From positions 1,302,001 to 1,366,000 of the forward strand of contig RCTD01000015.1 in assembly GCA_014898415.1 (NCBI GenBank): 64,000 bases of DNA, in the 5' to 3' direction. This document shows positions 33,001-47,700 of this stretch, in pieces (position 1 is the stretch's first letter; every line of letters starts with the position of its first letter). The position numbers were made by a program, and so were the translations under genes. Below the pieces are notes generated by a model, which was not told the DNA's origin, ran no database searches, and worked only from the letters and a program-made list of their open reading frames with translations. The DNA comes from Stromatinia cepivora. Lineage: Eukaryota > Ascomycota > Leotiomycetes > Helotiales > Sclerotiniaceae.

Positions 33001-35213
33001 TTCCTTTATTGAGGATATCCTATTCGATCCTTTTAGATTATTAATCCTAATATTTTCTTGAATCTTTCAAAAGCAATTTTTATATAAAGCTTTGTTATTC
33101 TATCAACAATTATATTGTATATATTGATATAACTAATAATGATTTTCTCCTTTTCTGTTAAATCCCTGATAAAATGATAATTGATATTTATATATTTGGA
33201 TCGTTTATACAAATATAGATTCTTAATTAAAACTAAAGCACTTTGATTGTTATTAAACATTTAAATTATATTTCTATTCTTTCCAATATAATTTAATTTA
33301 AATAAATCTTTAAGCATTTATATAATTCATCTTTTTGTTTAATGAACATTATCATTACAATATATTCTGATTCTATATTAAAGCTAATCATAAACATTTG
33401 TTTCTTGTTAATCTATAATATAAAGCTTTTATAGAATATTACAATTCCTTTTGAAACACTTTTCCGGTTATATTTATTACTAATCTAATCTATATCTGTA
33501 TATACCTTTATTATATTATCAGATATATTATATTCTTTATAGATATCAGATTATACTCCTTTTAATCTAAACTATAATTTCTATTTGATTATTGATTATA
33601 GATATTATATTAGATTCTTTAAAGTTATAATATAATGTTTTATTGGTTTTGTCATGAATTGTGAAAGTCTTTCAATTGAGAATATTATATCTGATCGAAT
33701 ATATACTATTGGATGAATTATATTTCTTATTCGTTATTGATATTTATTTACATCTATTAATTCATTATTATCGATTATTAATCAAAAATAGGTATAATCC
33801 ATTATTAGTAGTTTCTTAATTTGATATTATTTATATATAATATTATATTTGATTAATATAATATCGAAATATTCTTTTTGATCTATAATTAATATATATA
33901 TTTTTCTATTACGAATAATTTTAATATTTAGGATTTTATTAATCTCTTTTAGATTCTTGATATTAAAACAAATCGATAGCTTTTCATCGAATCAAATGAT
34001 TTGCAATGATATACACGATATAATAACGATATCATCGATATATACTAATAATATTATATTATAATCTTTGGATATATATAGATATAGATTTACTAAACTT
34101 TGTATAAAGTTTATATCTAAAAGCTTTTTCTTTAATAATAAACTCTAGTTTTTTCTAGTTTACTTTAAACTATATAGACTTTGTAGGGTTTGTAATATAT
34201 ATCCCTTTTCGATTTTAATACCTTGAAATAATTTGAAGTAAATCTTTTCCTTCAAATATAATTCAGTAAAGGTGTTTTTGATATCGAAATATAAGTATTC
34301 CAAATTTTCTTTTACAATAATAATCAAAAATAATCTAAATATATCTAATCTTATTATTAATACAAATATTTCATTATAATTTTTTCTTAATATCTAATTG
34401 AACTTTCGAATTATTAATCTTGCTTTGAATCGTTCTACTTTATTATTCTTAATTTTAATTATAAATATCTATTTCGTCGAAACCAGATTACTTTTTTTAG
34501 GGAGTATATATTTTTCCCAAGTATCATTTTGAACTAAAAATATAATTTCCTTTTGGATGGTTTCCTTTCATTTTTTAGAGTATTTTCACTCCGATATTGT
34601 TTTTTTATAAGTTCTTGGTATTTTGATTTTCAGAATTTCTTTAATCGGATATATTATACTTTCTATATTATTTATATCTATCAACGAAATTATGAAATTT
34701 AAAATGATTTTGTTTTTGATATAAGGGTTTATTTTGTAAGTAATTGAAATTGTAATTATAATATATTCTATACTTTCTTAAGTTTTGGCTTATATAGATA
34801 TTGCAATCAATACTTTTATAATCTTGCTTTTCCGTTTTTCTTTAGAATCTTATTTTATATCTTTTTTCTGTTTTTGTATTAGATATCTTAAGAGTTTGTT
34901 TTTAAGGTTTATTATATCCTTTTATTCGGTTTCAAATGATTATGGATTTATTTCGTTTTTTGATTCTATTGAAATAGATTTGTCAGCAAAATTTAAGATA
35001 GTCTTAAATTTTATTTCCGGTATAGATTCAGGGTCTGTAGAAATTGATTTTTAAGTTAGAACCTTTAAAATGATGAATTCGATATTTGAAGTATTCTTGG
35101 AAAAAGATTCTTGATTTGTTTTCTAGATATTGTTATCTTTATCTTTATTGTATATTGGTATTGATGTATATAATTTATTTGATTTCAATTCGATAATTGG
35201 GGTATTTAATACG
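33001..35213 (-). pseudogene. Z2 RNase H, reverse transcriptase and linker
   Basis: The minus-strand frame 33260-33033 is a recognisable Ty1/copia RNase H end: NNQSALVLIKN ('DN.gAi.l..n'), RSKYININYHFIRD ('rtKHIdv..HfiRe') and IVDRITKLY ('aDilTKpL'). The preceding reverse transcriptase extends to about 34800. Broken at 35213 by the 3' LTR of Y. Confidence 0.85.
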
Positions 35214-35522
35214 TATCACGGGATAGTATGATTACAGAGCACTTTCAGGGATCGGGGAATAAATGGTATATATGATTGGTAGAGTAAAAGAATTGAATGA
35301 TTTACCCTTGATTATATGAATCAAGAGTTGTATATATAGAATAAATGAATGGTTATTTAATTGATATACATCTTAATTAAACTAGATCTTTGTTTATTAG
35401 AATATCAAGATTACTTTATCAATTGGTAGATTGATAAAGATTAATAGATCCTTCATTTCAATTGGAAAGTATACGCTTTGATTCTTTATAAGATACAGAG
35501 GATTACAGGGCTTTCTATAATA
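35214..35522 (-). repeat. 3' LTR of Y (family 1)
   Basis: Plus-strand tatcacgggatagtatg...gctttctataata, then the tacccccc purine tract (minus). Confidence 0.9.
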
Positions 35523-35891
35523 TACCCCCCAAATCGAAAGGCGATCTAAAACAAATAGAAAAATATAAAAAATGGCAATTCATATAATTCATAAATGAAT
35601 ATATAAAACGATTATAAATAGATATCAATAAAGGAATAATATAATATATAAACCTGAAATGATTCTAATATTCTTGGAATAAAGAAGAATTTGATTATAT
35701 ATAAATCGCAAATTTCTTTTGGTTTTCGGTTTGTTATTTGCAATATTCTTCGAAATCAAGATTTTGAATAATAAAAAGAAAGTTTTCTATTGGGAGAATA
35801 TAGATGAATGATCGATTCTGTAATGTAGCAATTGAAAATATATATAGTTGTTAGGCTACAATATATTGATTGCAATAGCGAAGTAAAATGA

Positions 35892-37460
35892 ATGAATTTT
35901 TAAAAGTATATAGATCCTTTTTTTGTATTTTTGTTTTTATCTTAATTAAATTTTTATTGATCATTATTATATTTAAGATTTCGGGGTCTAAAAAGATTAA
36001 GTAAATGAATTTCAATTGTATTAGGCAAACGATGATTAAAAAGAAAGCTTTAAGAGAATCGAATATAAGAAAAAATCCCAATACTTTTTCAAAGGATTAT
36101 CAAATCGAACAAAGAGAATTAATAAATTCAATACAGATAATAAATCAAAATATTGATCTTTGAAAATATAGTTTAACTAAATCTGCTTCTAGAATGATAT
36201 ACAATTATCTATTTCAGAAACCGCTTCTTCTTATCAAAGAAATTGTTGTTTATTATAATCAATTACTTATTATAGATTCAAATAATAATTTGAAGATAGA
36301 TTTCGTTTTTGAATTTTATTATATAATTGAAAGATTTTATTAATCTTATATTTGTAATTATCGAAACAAAGATTGTTTAATAAAGAAAAGAAAAAAGAAA
36401 GGGTTTCTTTATTTGATAACAATAATTCATTCGATTCTTTGGTATTGGGTTTTTCGGATAATGAATCAAATGAAAAAGAGAGAGAAAAAAGGTTATCGAA
36501 AATTGTTGATTCTTTAATCAAAATAAAAGATAAAGGGAATTGTAGGGAAAAGAATGATTATTTATATATTTGATATATAAAGTCGTTAATCGTTAAAAGA
36601 TATAATTTCTATAGTGAATACTTTATTGATTCTTCCAAACTGAATAATCATCGATATTGGAATTATAATATTCATCTATATATTCTTTTACCAACTTTTT
36701 TTTATTTTTTGATAGATTATTATATCATCATTCATTAATAAAATTCGAAAGTAAGTTCTTCATTCATCCTTCATTTTCATAATATACTGATCATTGATTG
36801 TATAATTCAAATAAGGATATAGAATTGCAATAAAGATGATATTGAAGATCAAAAAAAAAAGAGAAATTGTTCTTTCGTCTTTGTATTATTATTTCCCTTT
36901 TCTTTATTGTATTACTCATCAGAATCTTCGAAAAGCTAAACAAAAGAAGTATATTATGATTTTGAAAAATGATAATAAAGATAAAAAAGAAAGAATAATA
37001 GAAAAGAAAAGAAGAAAAAAGCGGATAATATATTTAAAAAAAAGGGAAAGAAAGGATAGTCCTTTGGCTTCTATAATATCGATGGTATTAATAGCTTTGA
37101 TTGCTTCAATTATTCTTCGTTCTTTGATTATTGTAAATAATCCAAAAACTCTTTTATTTGAACTTCAAGTTATTAAACTTAAAAAGAAGTTTATCCTTTT
37201 TCGAAAATAGAAAAATGAAGAGCAAAGAAGTAATCAATCTTAATTGTTCTTTGTTTTCTAATAAATATAAAATATACAAATTGAAGTATATTATAGAAAA
37301 GTATAATAATCTAGAATACCAAATAGGATTTATTCCATTTATATTAAAAAGAAGAATTACAAATTCCAGATTATCGTTATTCAAGCTTTATAATTATCGT
37401 TATTCAAGTTTTAGATTATTATTATTCAAATTCTATAATCCTATTGTTTATATTTTGTAA
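35892..37460 (+). pseudogene. Antisense ORF region of element Y
   Basis: Third copy. It keeps CAG at the position where both W and X have TAA (ATA-CAG-ATA near 36135) and CAA in CGAACAAAG. Frame 36373-36573 contains KRLSKIVDSLIKIKD. Frame 36836-37210 is the longest preserved segment (124 codons), with a Lys/Arg-rich stretch followed by the hydrophobic helix ASIISMVLIALIASIILRSL. Frame 37158-37460 ends like W and X (RLLLFKFYNPIVYIL). Confidence 0.55.
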
Positions 37461-39234
37461 ATTGAGAAAGAATCAAAAGTATTCGAACTTTTGTTTTATA
37501 AGGTTCTTGATAAGCCTATTAACAGTTATATCAATGATCGATAAATAAATTATATAAAAATTCCTTTTTGAATATTCTTAATATAATCATATATTTTGAA
37601 TATCAATATAATATAGTTTTATAGTAATCCATTTGTTCTCACCAACCATCAATCTGATCGTTTACTGGTTGTCATAGAAAATCATTACAAACTCTTTCAC
37701 TACTGGATTGATCTTTTTTAAGAAATATAGGATTATCATAATTTCTTTTGATATATATTCAACTCTGAGAAACTTTGCTTCGATAATCGAAATAATTATA
37801 ATATCTTGTTTGAACATTTTTTATATAATTAAACCATTAAAAAGGGATATAATATATCCCTGAGATAATCGATGAATATCTGGATTATCCGCAAAAGAAG
37901 TGTTTGAGAAAATGAGAAGTTGTAGTATTTGATTACCGCTATATTGGATCATAAGATATTTTGTATTCTATAGATATTATAAACAATAATTGATAGCTTT
38001 TATATAATCACTTAATGGGTTGATCAAATAATAGCTCAATTACAAAGCAGCGAATAATATATCCGTTTTTATAATAATTGCAATATATAATATTGAATTT
38101 ATTTTTTCTTGATATATTTTTATAATATATATAGGAGTTTAACCCCGATTTTTCCGAAATACTATTATCAGGAATAGTGTGCTTGCTGTCCCATTTGTTG
38201 CTTTGAATTTCTTAGTAATCTTTTCAATATATATGTTATAGACTAATCATAGCTTTTTCTTGGATCGATTATAAAGTATATATATATTTAGAAACCATTT
38301 AGTGTTTCTTAGATCTTATAGTTTATATACAACTTTGATTCCCTCAATGATCTTTATAATAATTAATTCGTTTTTCTTATAATAAATGATCTGAATATCA
38401 TTTACAAAAAAAAGAATTATAATAATATACTCTGGATTAATATATAAATATAATTCCTTCTTGTATTATATCAATTTTAGTTTCTCGAGCATCCAAATGA
38501 AATCCCTAAATTATATAATTAAGAAATCTCGTAGATTATACAAAACTCAATCGATTATAATATTTTTGTTTGGGATTTTATATTCATCAAATAGATAATA
38601 TACAATTAAAATATTAAAAGGATCATATAAAGTATTAACGAAGATATTGATTATATTGTATTGCTTTATTTCAAGATCATATTTAACAATAATTACTATT
38701 ACAATTCGGAATGATTAGCTTGTTAATATAACGATATAAATAATCTCAATAATACTTTTAATTTAGAGATCTTCTTGTATTATTAAATATAAATGACAAC
38801 AAATGATTAAATCTTGATTATTATATTTATATATAAACATTTATTAAAAAGAAATCGGTTTTGTAGATTCCAATCCGGAATCGATTTCATATCAGGTTTT
38901 CCTAACCTTAAGATTATTAATCTCAAGATCGCAGTTCTATTTGAATTAATATCCTATTTGATGATTTTCTAATTAATAATAAAAACAAAATAACTTTGGA
39001 ATTGTAAATATATGAATTCAAGAAAATAGTATTATCTATAATCTATTGATTATAGATCAAATAAAAGACAATAATGGTTTTGCTTCAATTCCAATAATAA
39101 TCATATTGTAAATTATCACAAATTGAAAATACTCCTTTATATCGTTCATTCCTTATTGATCAAACCAGAATATAGAATGAAAATTGTTTAAACGAAATAA
39201 TCCTATTGAATCTGTCCTTTAAAATATAACAATT
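37422..39234 (-). pseudogene. Element Y, RNase H and reverse transcriptase
   Basis: Collinear with W 15506-17320. The YVDD-equivalent site is at about 38400. Broken at 39234 by the Z1 LTR. Confidence 0.75.
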
Positions 39235-39400
39235 TGTTAACTTTTGGTGCAGGAAGTAGTAGTATTGTTGACTATATAAATTGAACTAAGGATTTATAAT
39301 TCTAATAGGAGTAGAATTGAGGTTATTCCTAAATATGATCTATACATTATTGTAATCTCGTAATCTTAATTTTAATCCTATAATGGTCTTATTTTCAATA
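39235..39400 (-). repeat. 3' LTR of Z1 (family 2)
   Basis: tgttaacttttggtgcagg...tattttcaata, 166 bp, inserted in Y. Confidence 0.9.
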
Positions 39401-42400
39401 CTCCTTTATTAAGGATATCCTATTCAATCCTTTTAGACTATTAATCCTAATATTTTCTTGAACTTTTTGAAAGCAATTTTTGTATAAAGCTTTGTTATTC
39501 TATCAATAATTATATCGTATATATTAATATAATTAATAACGATTTTCTCTTTTTTTATTAAATCCCTAATGAAATGATAATTGATATCTATATATTTGGA
39601 TTATTCATACAAATATAAATTCTTGGTTAAAACTAAAGCATCTTGATTATTACCAAATATCTAAATTATATCTCTATTCTTTTCAATATAATTTGATTTG
39701 AATAAATCTTTGAGCATTTGTATAACCCATCTTCTTTGTTTGGTAAACATTGTTATTGTAATATATTCTGATTCTGTATTAAAGATAATTATAGATATTT
39801 GTTTCTTATTAATCTATGATATAGGATCTTTATAGAATATTATAACTTCTTTTGAAACACTTTTCCAGTTATATTTATTATTAATTCAATCTGTATTTGT
39901 ATATACCTTTATTATATTATCAAATATATTGTATTCTTTGTAGATATCAGATTATACTCCTTTTGACCCAAATCATAACTTCTGTTTGATTGTTGATTAT
40001 AGATATCATATTAGATTCTTCAAAACTATAATATAATGTTTTATTGGTTTTACTATAAATTATGAAAGTCTTCCAATTGAAAACATTATATCTAATCGAA
40101 TATATATTATTGGATGAATCACACTTCTTATTCGTTATTGATATTTATTCACATCTATTAATTCATCATTATCGATTGTTAACCGAAGATAGGTATAATC
40201 CATTATTGATAGTTTCTTGATTTGATATTGTCTATATATAATACTATATTTGATTAATATAATATCGAGATATTCTTTTTAATCTATAATTAATATATAC
40301 ACTTTTCTATCGCAAATAACTCTAATATTTAGGATTTTATTAATCTCCCTTAAATTCTTAATGTTAAAACAAACTGATAGCTTTTCATCGAATTAAATGA
40401 TTTGCAATAATATACATAATACAATAATAATATCATCGATATATACTAATAATATTATATCACAATCTTTAAATATATACAGATATAGATCCATTAAACT
40501 TTATACAAAATCTATACCTAAAAGTTCTTTCTTTAATAATAAACTTCAATCCCTTCCAGCTTATTTCAACCCATATAAACTTTGTAGAATTTGTAATATA
40601 TATCCCTTTTTGACTTTAATATCTTAAAATAATTCAAGATAGATTTCTTCCTTCAAATATAATTCGATAAAGGCATTTTTAATATCGAAATATAAATATT
40701 CCAAATTTTCTTTTATAATAATAATTAGAAATAATCTGAATATATCTAATCTTATTATTAATACAAATATTTCGTTGTAATCCTTTTCTAATATCTAATT
40801 AAATCTTCAAATCATTAATCTTACCTTGAATCGTTCTACTTTGTTATCCTTAATCTTAACTATAAATATTTATTTCATCGAAATTAGATTATTTTTTTAA
40901 AAAGTATATATTCTTCCCAAATACTATTTTGAACCAAAAATATAATTTCCTCTTGGATAATTTCCTTTTATTTTTCAGAGTATTCTTGATCCGATATTAC
41001 TTCCTTATAAATTCTTAGTATTTTAATTCCCAGAACTTTTTCGATCAAATATATTACATTTTTTGTATTATTTATATCTATTAACAAAATTGTGAAATCT
41101 GAAACGATCTTATTTTTGATATAAAGGTTTATTTTATAAATAATTGGAATAATAATTATAATATATTCTATACTTTCTTGAATTTTGGCCTACATAGATA
41201 TTACAATTAATATCCTTATAATCTTACTTTCCTATTCTTTTTCAGAATCTTATTTTATATTTTTTTTCTATTTTCATATTAGATATTTTGGGGATTTATC
41301 TTTAAAGTTTATTTTATCCTTTTATTCAGTTTTAAATGATCATAGATTTATTTCACTTTTTGATCCTATTAAAATAGATTTATCAATAAAATTTAAAACA
41401 ATCTTAAATTTTACTCCCAATATAAATTCAGGGTTTATAGAAATTAATTTTTGGGCTGGACCCTTTAAAATAATGAATTCGATATCTAAAGTATTCTTGG
41501 AAAAAAATTTTTGATTTGTTTTCTGGATATTATTATTTTCATTTTCATTATATATTGATATTGATATGTCTAATTTATCTGGTTTCAATTCGATAATTGA
41601 GATATTTGATATAATCATTGAATTCGGTATAATATTTGTTAGAGAAAATGTTTGGAATAAAAATGATACAAATATCGCATTTGGTATTAAGGATAGGGAA
41701 GATATTTTATTTATTATTAATCTATTATAAGGTTTTTGATCTAGTTTTATATTCTTTATTTCTTGTAGGCCTGATTCATAATTTCTTAATTTAAGATTCA
41801 AATCTCTTCCTTAATAAGATTTATTTATAATTATTTTGTTTAATCGAAATATATAATCTAATTCTAAAGAATATATTTTGATATATTTATTTATAACTTT
41901 TGAGTACCTTAGGAATACACCGATTCTCGAAATGTTCTGCAATTTGTTGTATCTCTGTTTTTTCGAAATAATCTTAGAATTGATATAAATATAATATTTG
42001 TTTCTTTAGATTTTGTATATCTTTATATTTAATATTATATTTATAAAAACTTCTGTAAAGGATCGATCTATTCTGTTTATATCAAGATCAATATTAATAC
42101 AATTCCTGATATAAATATCATACTTTACAATTTCGTCCCAAAATTCTAATAATAATCCAGTTTCTTTTAATATTACTTTTATATTTGTTTTTATAATCCT
42201 TATATTCCATTTTGCAAATCTGTTTTGATATAAAGAAACAATTGTTGTAATTTCGGATTATATACCTGATGATTATTCACGAATAGTTTATAAAAATTCC
42301 AATGTATTATCAATTCTAATTGTAATAATCTTTTCTTTAATAACTAATTCCATCTTCTTTTTTCAAGTTTTCAATGTTTGAATTGTATTGTCTTTTTGTT

Positions 42401-44540
42401 TAAGTAATATAATCCAATTTATTCTTATACAATTATCAATGATCAATATAAAATAATGATTCCCTTGAATCGATTTTGGGAATGATCCTGCAATATCGAA
42501 ATATATAAATTCAAGTCTCTTTGATTTATACAGATTCAATTGCTTCGGAATACAATTGATCATTTTGATAAATATATATACTTTGCAAATATCTAATTCA
42601 ATTAGGATTTTTATTGGTTTGGTTATATTAGATACTTTATATAAATTCTTGATCTTATCTGGACCTAAATAATTGAATCTTCGATATCATAACAAGTATC
42701 TCTTTTTCTTCTTAAATATTAATTCATTATTGATACCTTTGATATTATCGATTATTTTTAAAGAAAAACCTTTTTCCTGATCATTTTGATATATACTAGA
42801 ATAAAGAACTGTATCCTTATATCCTTTGATTATATATAAAACCATATATATTCTGTCTTATATTCTAATACAGATAATTTTCTTATTATCCTTCTTGAAA
42901 TATATATAATAAAAGTTGAATTCCTTTTGCAACCCTATTTCACAGATCCTTTTTTTTAACAGCAAATTTACTCCTAACCTTGATATATATAATATATTTA
43001 AAAGTAACATTTTAAAACTATCTTTATATACTATATCCACTAAACCCCAATAGCGACAATACATCACTCTCTCATCAATCTTTATTCTTTATTTGATAAT
43101 AGATTCTATTGATCTAAATAATAAAGATTAGTCAAATATATATAAAAAAGTACCTATATCGGTATATCATTTACTAAGGAAAGCCTTATTAATAATTTCT
43201 TTTATCAAATTGCAATCTTCCTTTATTATATCCTTAATATCAGAGTTTAATTCAAAGATATTATTAACAAAATATATTTAATCTTTCTTGTTGAAATGAA
43301 TCTTTTTCAGATTCAATGATTCCTTTCTTCTTTGATAACAAAGATAATTATAAAGGAATTTGTTGGCTCACACTAAATACAAATAGTCTTATATATAATG
43401 ATCTTCCCTTTAATATAGATCACAAATATTATTTAGGATTTCGAAATCTGATTCTTAATATTGAAAAGTATATCTAGATCCTTTTACAATTTGCATTAAT
43501 TCTGATCCATCTTTAAGATAAAGTTCTTTAATTTATAAATACTTAATTTTATCGTTGATATTAAAGCTGATTTGGATATCCAATATATCCATTATTTTTT
43601 GATAATCGATTAAAAGATTATATATTAAAATCAAGAATAGGATAGTATCTTGATATATTGATCAATAATTTTCGTTTATAACTTTTAGTTTCCTTCTATA
43701 TTCTTTCAGTTTGTTTTAAGCTTCGATAATAATTATATCGGGATGGATATTAGATTGGAATTTGAAGTTCTGGATTATTGTTATATATATATTGATTGTG
43801 ATTATATTAACTCTGATATATTTTGATTTAAGGTATCTTTAAAGTATATATACTATTGAATATTCATTGATAAAGATTTCATCATTATTATTGAATATTG
43901 TACAAATATACGATAATATATTCGCTTCGTCCTTTAAGTATTCCGATTTCAATTCGATATTGTAATATATACAACCATTGATCTTATAGGCAGATACTGT
44001 ATTGGGTCCTACAATCTGCATATATTCGTTTAATGTTTAATCAATTATATAAAACTATTCTTTCCTTTTCAATTGTATCTTTGTTTATCTAAATTATTAT
44101 TTATAATTATTTTGATCGAACTTTGAAAAATTATTTGATTCCGATATTGTAAAGGTTTCTTGCTATTTGATGAGTATCGAAAATAATCTTTAGATTTTTA
44201 AAACAATCTTAAAAAAAAAGGGTATATAACAAATAAATTCAAAATAATAAAGAAATATAAAAATAAAATAATAAAAGAATTCGTAAGATCATATTGTAAT
44301 ATGTTTTCTTGTAGCTATATGAACTTGCTCTTCACTTTTGCTATAATTCTGTATCGGTATTATACAGATTGCTCTCCATTTTGATTTGTAATGTTGTAAG
44401 TTATAAATTGTATTGTTGTATTTCAACTCTGTTTCGATGGTATTGTGTAAAAATTCTGATTTTCATTTTGTTCTACCCTTACTAGCTATACTAATTCTTT
44501 TTCGATTTGCTTTGCTTTCTAATTATTACTGTACAATTGG
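39401..44540 (-). pseudogene. Z1/Z2 gag-pol (Ty1/copia order), RIP-inactivated
   Basis: Minus strand. Gag is at about 44040-43200. The protease at about 43165-43140 reads YTDIGTFLYIFD (D-T-G changed to D-I-G), with a later VNLL end. The integrase runs from about 42700, with RRFNYLGPDKIKNL (GAG-pre-integrase), KSKRLEFIYFDIAGSFPK (first Asp), YFILIIDN and RIDNTLEF (second Asp region). A linker with an intact 153-codon frame lies at 41801-41340. Reverse transcriptase spans about 41200-39700 and RNase H about 39660-39430. The gene order protease, integrase, reverse transcriptase, RNase H defines Ty1/copia. The integrase is clearly divergent from family 1. Confidence 0.85.
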
Positions 44541-44551
44541 ATCTTATAACC

Positions 44552-44717
44552 TGTTAACTTTTGGTACAGGAAATAGTAATATTGTTAATTATATAAATTG
44601 AATTAAGGATTTATAATTCTAATAAAAATAGAATTGAGATTATTCCCAAATATGGTTTGTGCACCATTGTGGTCTCGTGACCTCAATTCTAATCCTATGA
44701 TGGCCTCATTTCCAACA
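44552..44717 (-). repeat. 5' LTR of Z2 (family 2)
   Basis: tgttaacttttggtacagg...catttccaaca, 166 bp, the best preserved family-2 LTR, with both TGTT and AACA ends intact. Just inside lies ggatcttataacc, the primer site (minus: GGTTATAAGATCC). Confidence 0.9.
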
Positions 44718-47700
44718 CATTGTTATATTGGATCACAAGATACTTTATATTCTATAAATATTGTAAACAATAATCAATAGCTTTTATATAATCGTTCAAT
44801 GGATTAATCAAATAGTAGCTCAATTGCAAAGTAGCGAATAATATATTCGCTTTTATAATGATTGCAATATATAATATTGAATCTATTTTCTCTTAATATA
44901 TTTTTATAATATATACAGAAACTTAACCCTGATTTTTCCGAAATATTATTATCGAGAGCGATATACTTGCTGTCCTATTTATTGCTTTAAATTTTTTAGC
45001 AATCTTTTCAATATATATATTATAAACTAATCATAGCTTTTTCTTGGATCGATTACGGAATATATATATACCTAGAAATCATTTAGTATTTCCCAGATCT
45101 TATAGTTTATATACAGCTTTGATTCGCTTGATAATCTTTGTAGCAATTGATTCGTTTTTCTTATAATAAATGATTTGAACATTATCTACAAAGAAAAGAA
45201 TCATAATGATATACTCTGAATTAATATATAAATACAATTCCTCCTTACATTATACCAATCCTAGTTTCTCAAATGTTCGAATGAAATCCTTAAACCATAT
45301 AGCTAAAGAATCTTATAGATCATACAAAATTCGATTGATTATAACATTTTTGTTTAGGATCTTATATCTATCAGATAGATAGTATACAATTAGAGTATTA
45401 AAAGAATCATACAAAATATTGACGAAGGTATTGATTATATTGTATTATTTTATTTTGAAATCGTATTTAACGATCATTGCTATTACGATTCGGAATAATC
45501 GATCTATTAATATAACAGCGTAAATAATCTTAATAGTATTTTTAATCTGGAGATCTTTTTATACTACTAAATATGAATGGTAATAAATGATTAGACCTTG
45601 ATCATTGCATTTATATATAAACATCTATTAAAGGGAAATCGATTTTGTAGGTTCTGATCCAGAATCGATTTCACATTAGGTTTTCCTAGCCTTAAAATTA
45701 TTAACCTCAAAATTACAATTCTATTTGAACCAATATCCTATTTGATAATCTTCTAATTAGTAATAAAAACGAGGTAATTTTGGAGCTGTAAATATATGAA
45801 TTCGAGGAAATAATATTGTTTATAATCCATTAATTATAGACCAGATGGAAGATAGTAATGGTTTTGCTTTGATTCTAATGATGATTATATTATGAATTAT
45901 TATAAATTGAAAACATTTCTTTATATCGTTCATTCCTTATTGATCAAGTTAGAATATAGAATGAAAGTTGTTTAAATAGAGTAATTTTATTGAGTTTGTT
46001 CTTTGAGATATAATAATTTCTATATAGGATTCAGTGTTGGGATTGTTCTTTTAATGATATTGCTGTATATATAATTGCTTTTATATATATATTAATTACT
46101 TTAGGATACAAGAGTCAGATGATTCCTGGAAGAAAGATAATTTTGAGTGATAATTGTATAATTGAAATTCAAATGGATTGATCTGAATTCTGGGTATTTC
46201 AATCTTTATAATACAAGTTCTTTTAGATATCTATTCGAGATTATAAATCTGCGAATCCTTTATAAATTGATCAGATAAATATATAGAATATGATAATCTT
46301 TGTAATGATTGGATTTCCTTTACAGAATATTTTGATTGATTATTTCAGTATATATACTTCCTTTTGGAATATTGAGATTAATCGATTAAAGCAATCTCTG
46401 GATTACTTTTGTATATATTGCAAAGAACTTTAATAATACAATCAATAGATTTATATTTCATATTCCTTATATCAATATATTCAATAAAATCGGGATCTGT
46501 ATTATTATTATAGATATCTTTTTGAGTAATATTAATATCTTTATTTACAAGATATAATTGTTCTTTAATAAAAGAATCGATTTCTCCAGTTTCTTTAATA
46601 AAAGGATCGATCGATGTTTATATATCTTCATTATATACCTTATCTTCATTATCTGAAGGATTAAATAAATTGAATAATCCTAAATCGATTTCTTTATTCT
46701 CATTATCATTCTTTAGATCTATATTTATCCTTAAGATCAATTTGTTTGTAAATAGTAGATCTGAAATATATTTGATGAATGAATCAAAGGCTTTTCGATC
46801 TATGAAAATAGATAGATAAATAAAATCTTCATAATTGTCCTCATTTTGAATAATTATCCTATCCATTTCGATATAATCTTGTAAATCAAAAACTTTAATA
46901 AGCTATTTAAACTTTTCTGTAATATAAATATCGATTATTCGATTAATAAAATTTATATAATAAATGAATTCCTTATTGAATATTATATTTCAAATAATAA
47001 TAACTTTATTGAGTTTGGATATCTATATATAATAAATTAATATACCTGAAATATAGTCTATTAAATACTCAATATATACTTAAGGATTAGTTTTATATTA
47101 TTTCCTATTAATTTCAGCTTTTTTGTTTTTATCCAAAAAATAAATTCGGTATCCATACTTGTAGATTTCATTTTAATTAGAATAGAGATCATTAGATATT
47201 TTCCTTACGAATAAGGGATTATCTTTGCAAAGATAATCACGGAATCATATATCGAATACCTTATTGGGCGATTTGAAGGATTTAGTCTTCAAAGGATTTA
47301 TATTATATAAATAAATAATAATTTGCATTACTTCTATTTATAATTTATTTAATAAATCTATTATAATCCATATTTTTATTTGTTTTATGATTATTTTTTA
47401 TCCTATACATTCTAATCCTTTATTGGGTTTATATATATAAGATAAAGATAATTCAAATTCGATACTTTTTTGTTTGATCCATTTCTCAAATAACATTGCT
47501 CTTATAACTTCAATAATAAATATATCATTATCCTACTTGATCATTACGATTACTAGATTGTATTTATAGTGAATCCAGATTACAAAGCTTTGGATAATTA
47601 TAAATACTTCGTTGTATATTTTATAGTAAATTGAATATGAAAAGATCTTGCTATAGTATATTTCTTTGATTAATAGAAGTCATAATATATTGTTATATCC

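Larger units (their letters stand above)
35214..39234 (-). mobile_element. Element Y: family-1 retrotransposon nested in Z2, 5' half missing
   Basis: 3' LTR 35214-35522, purine tract, antisense ORF region and pol up to the reverse transcriptase, collinear with W 13341-17320. At 39235 the 3' LTR of Z1 begins, and Y never resumes, so gag, integrase and the 5' LTR are lost. Confidence 0.85.
32835..44717 (-). mobile_element. Element Z2: family-2 Ty1/copia retrotransposon nested in X, middle deleted
   Basis: 3' LTR at 32835-33000 and 5' LTR at 44552-44717. The flanks tattg (left) and cattg (right) are a RIP-altered target duplication: the intact host sequence at about 37930 (gattaccgctatattgg) shows X rejoining exactly here. 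Inside, the 3' half of Z2 (33001-35213) is followed by the truncated Y and then the 3' half of Z1. The 5' half next to the right LTR is best read as Z2 joined to Z1 by recombination. Confidence 0.75.
39235..44717 (-). mobile_element. Element Z1 (chimeric with Z2): family-2 Ty1/copia, 5.48 kb
   Basis: It has two family-2 LTRs and a full-length collinear interior, but the flanks disagree (caatt on the left, cattg on the right). The left flank lies in Y and the right flank in X. The right LTR and an unknown stretch next to it therefore belong to Z2, and the left part to Z1. The junction must lie between about 41620, the equivalent of Y's insertion point in Z2, and 44551. Confidence 0.75.
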
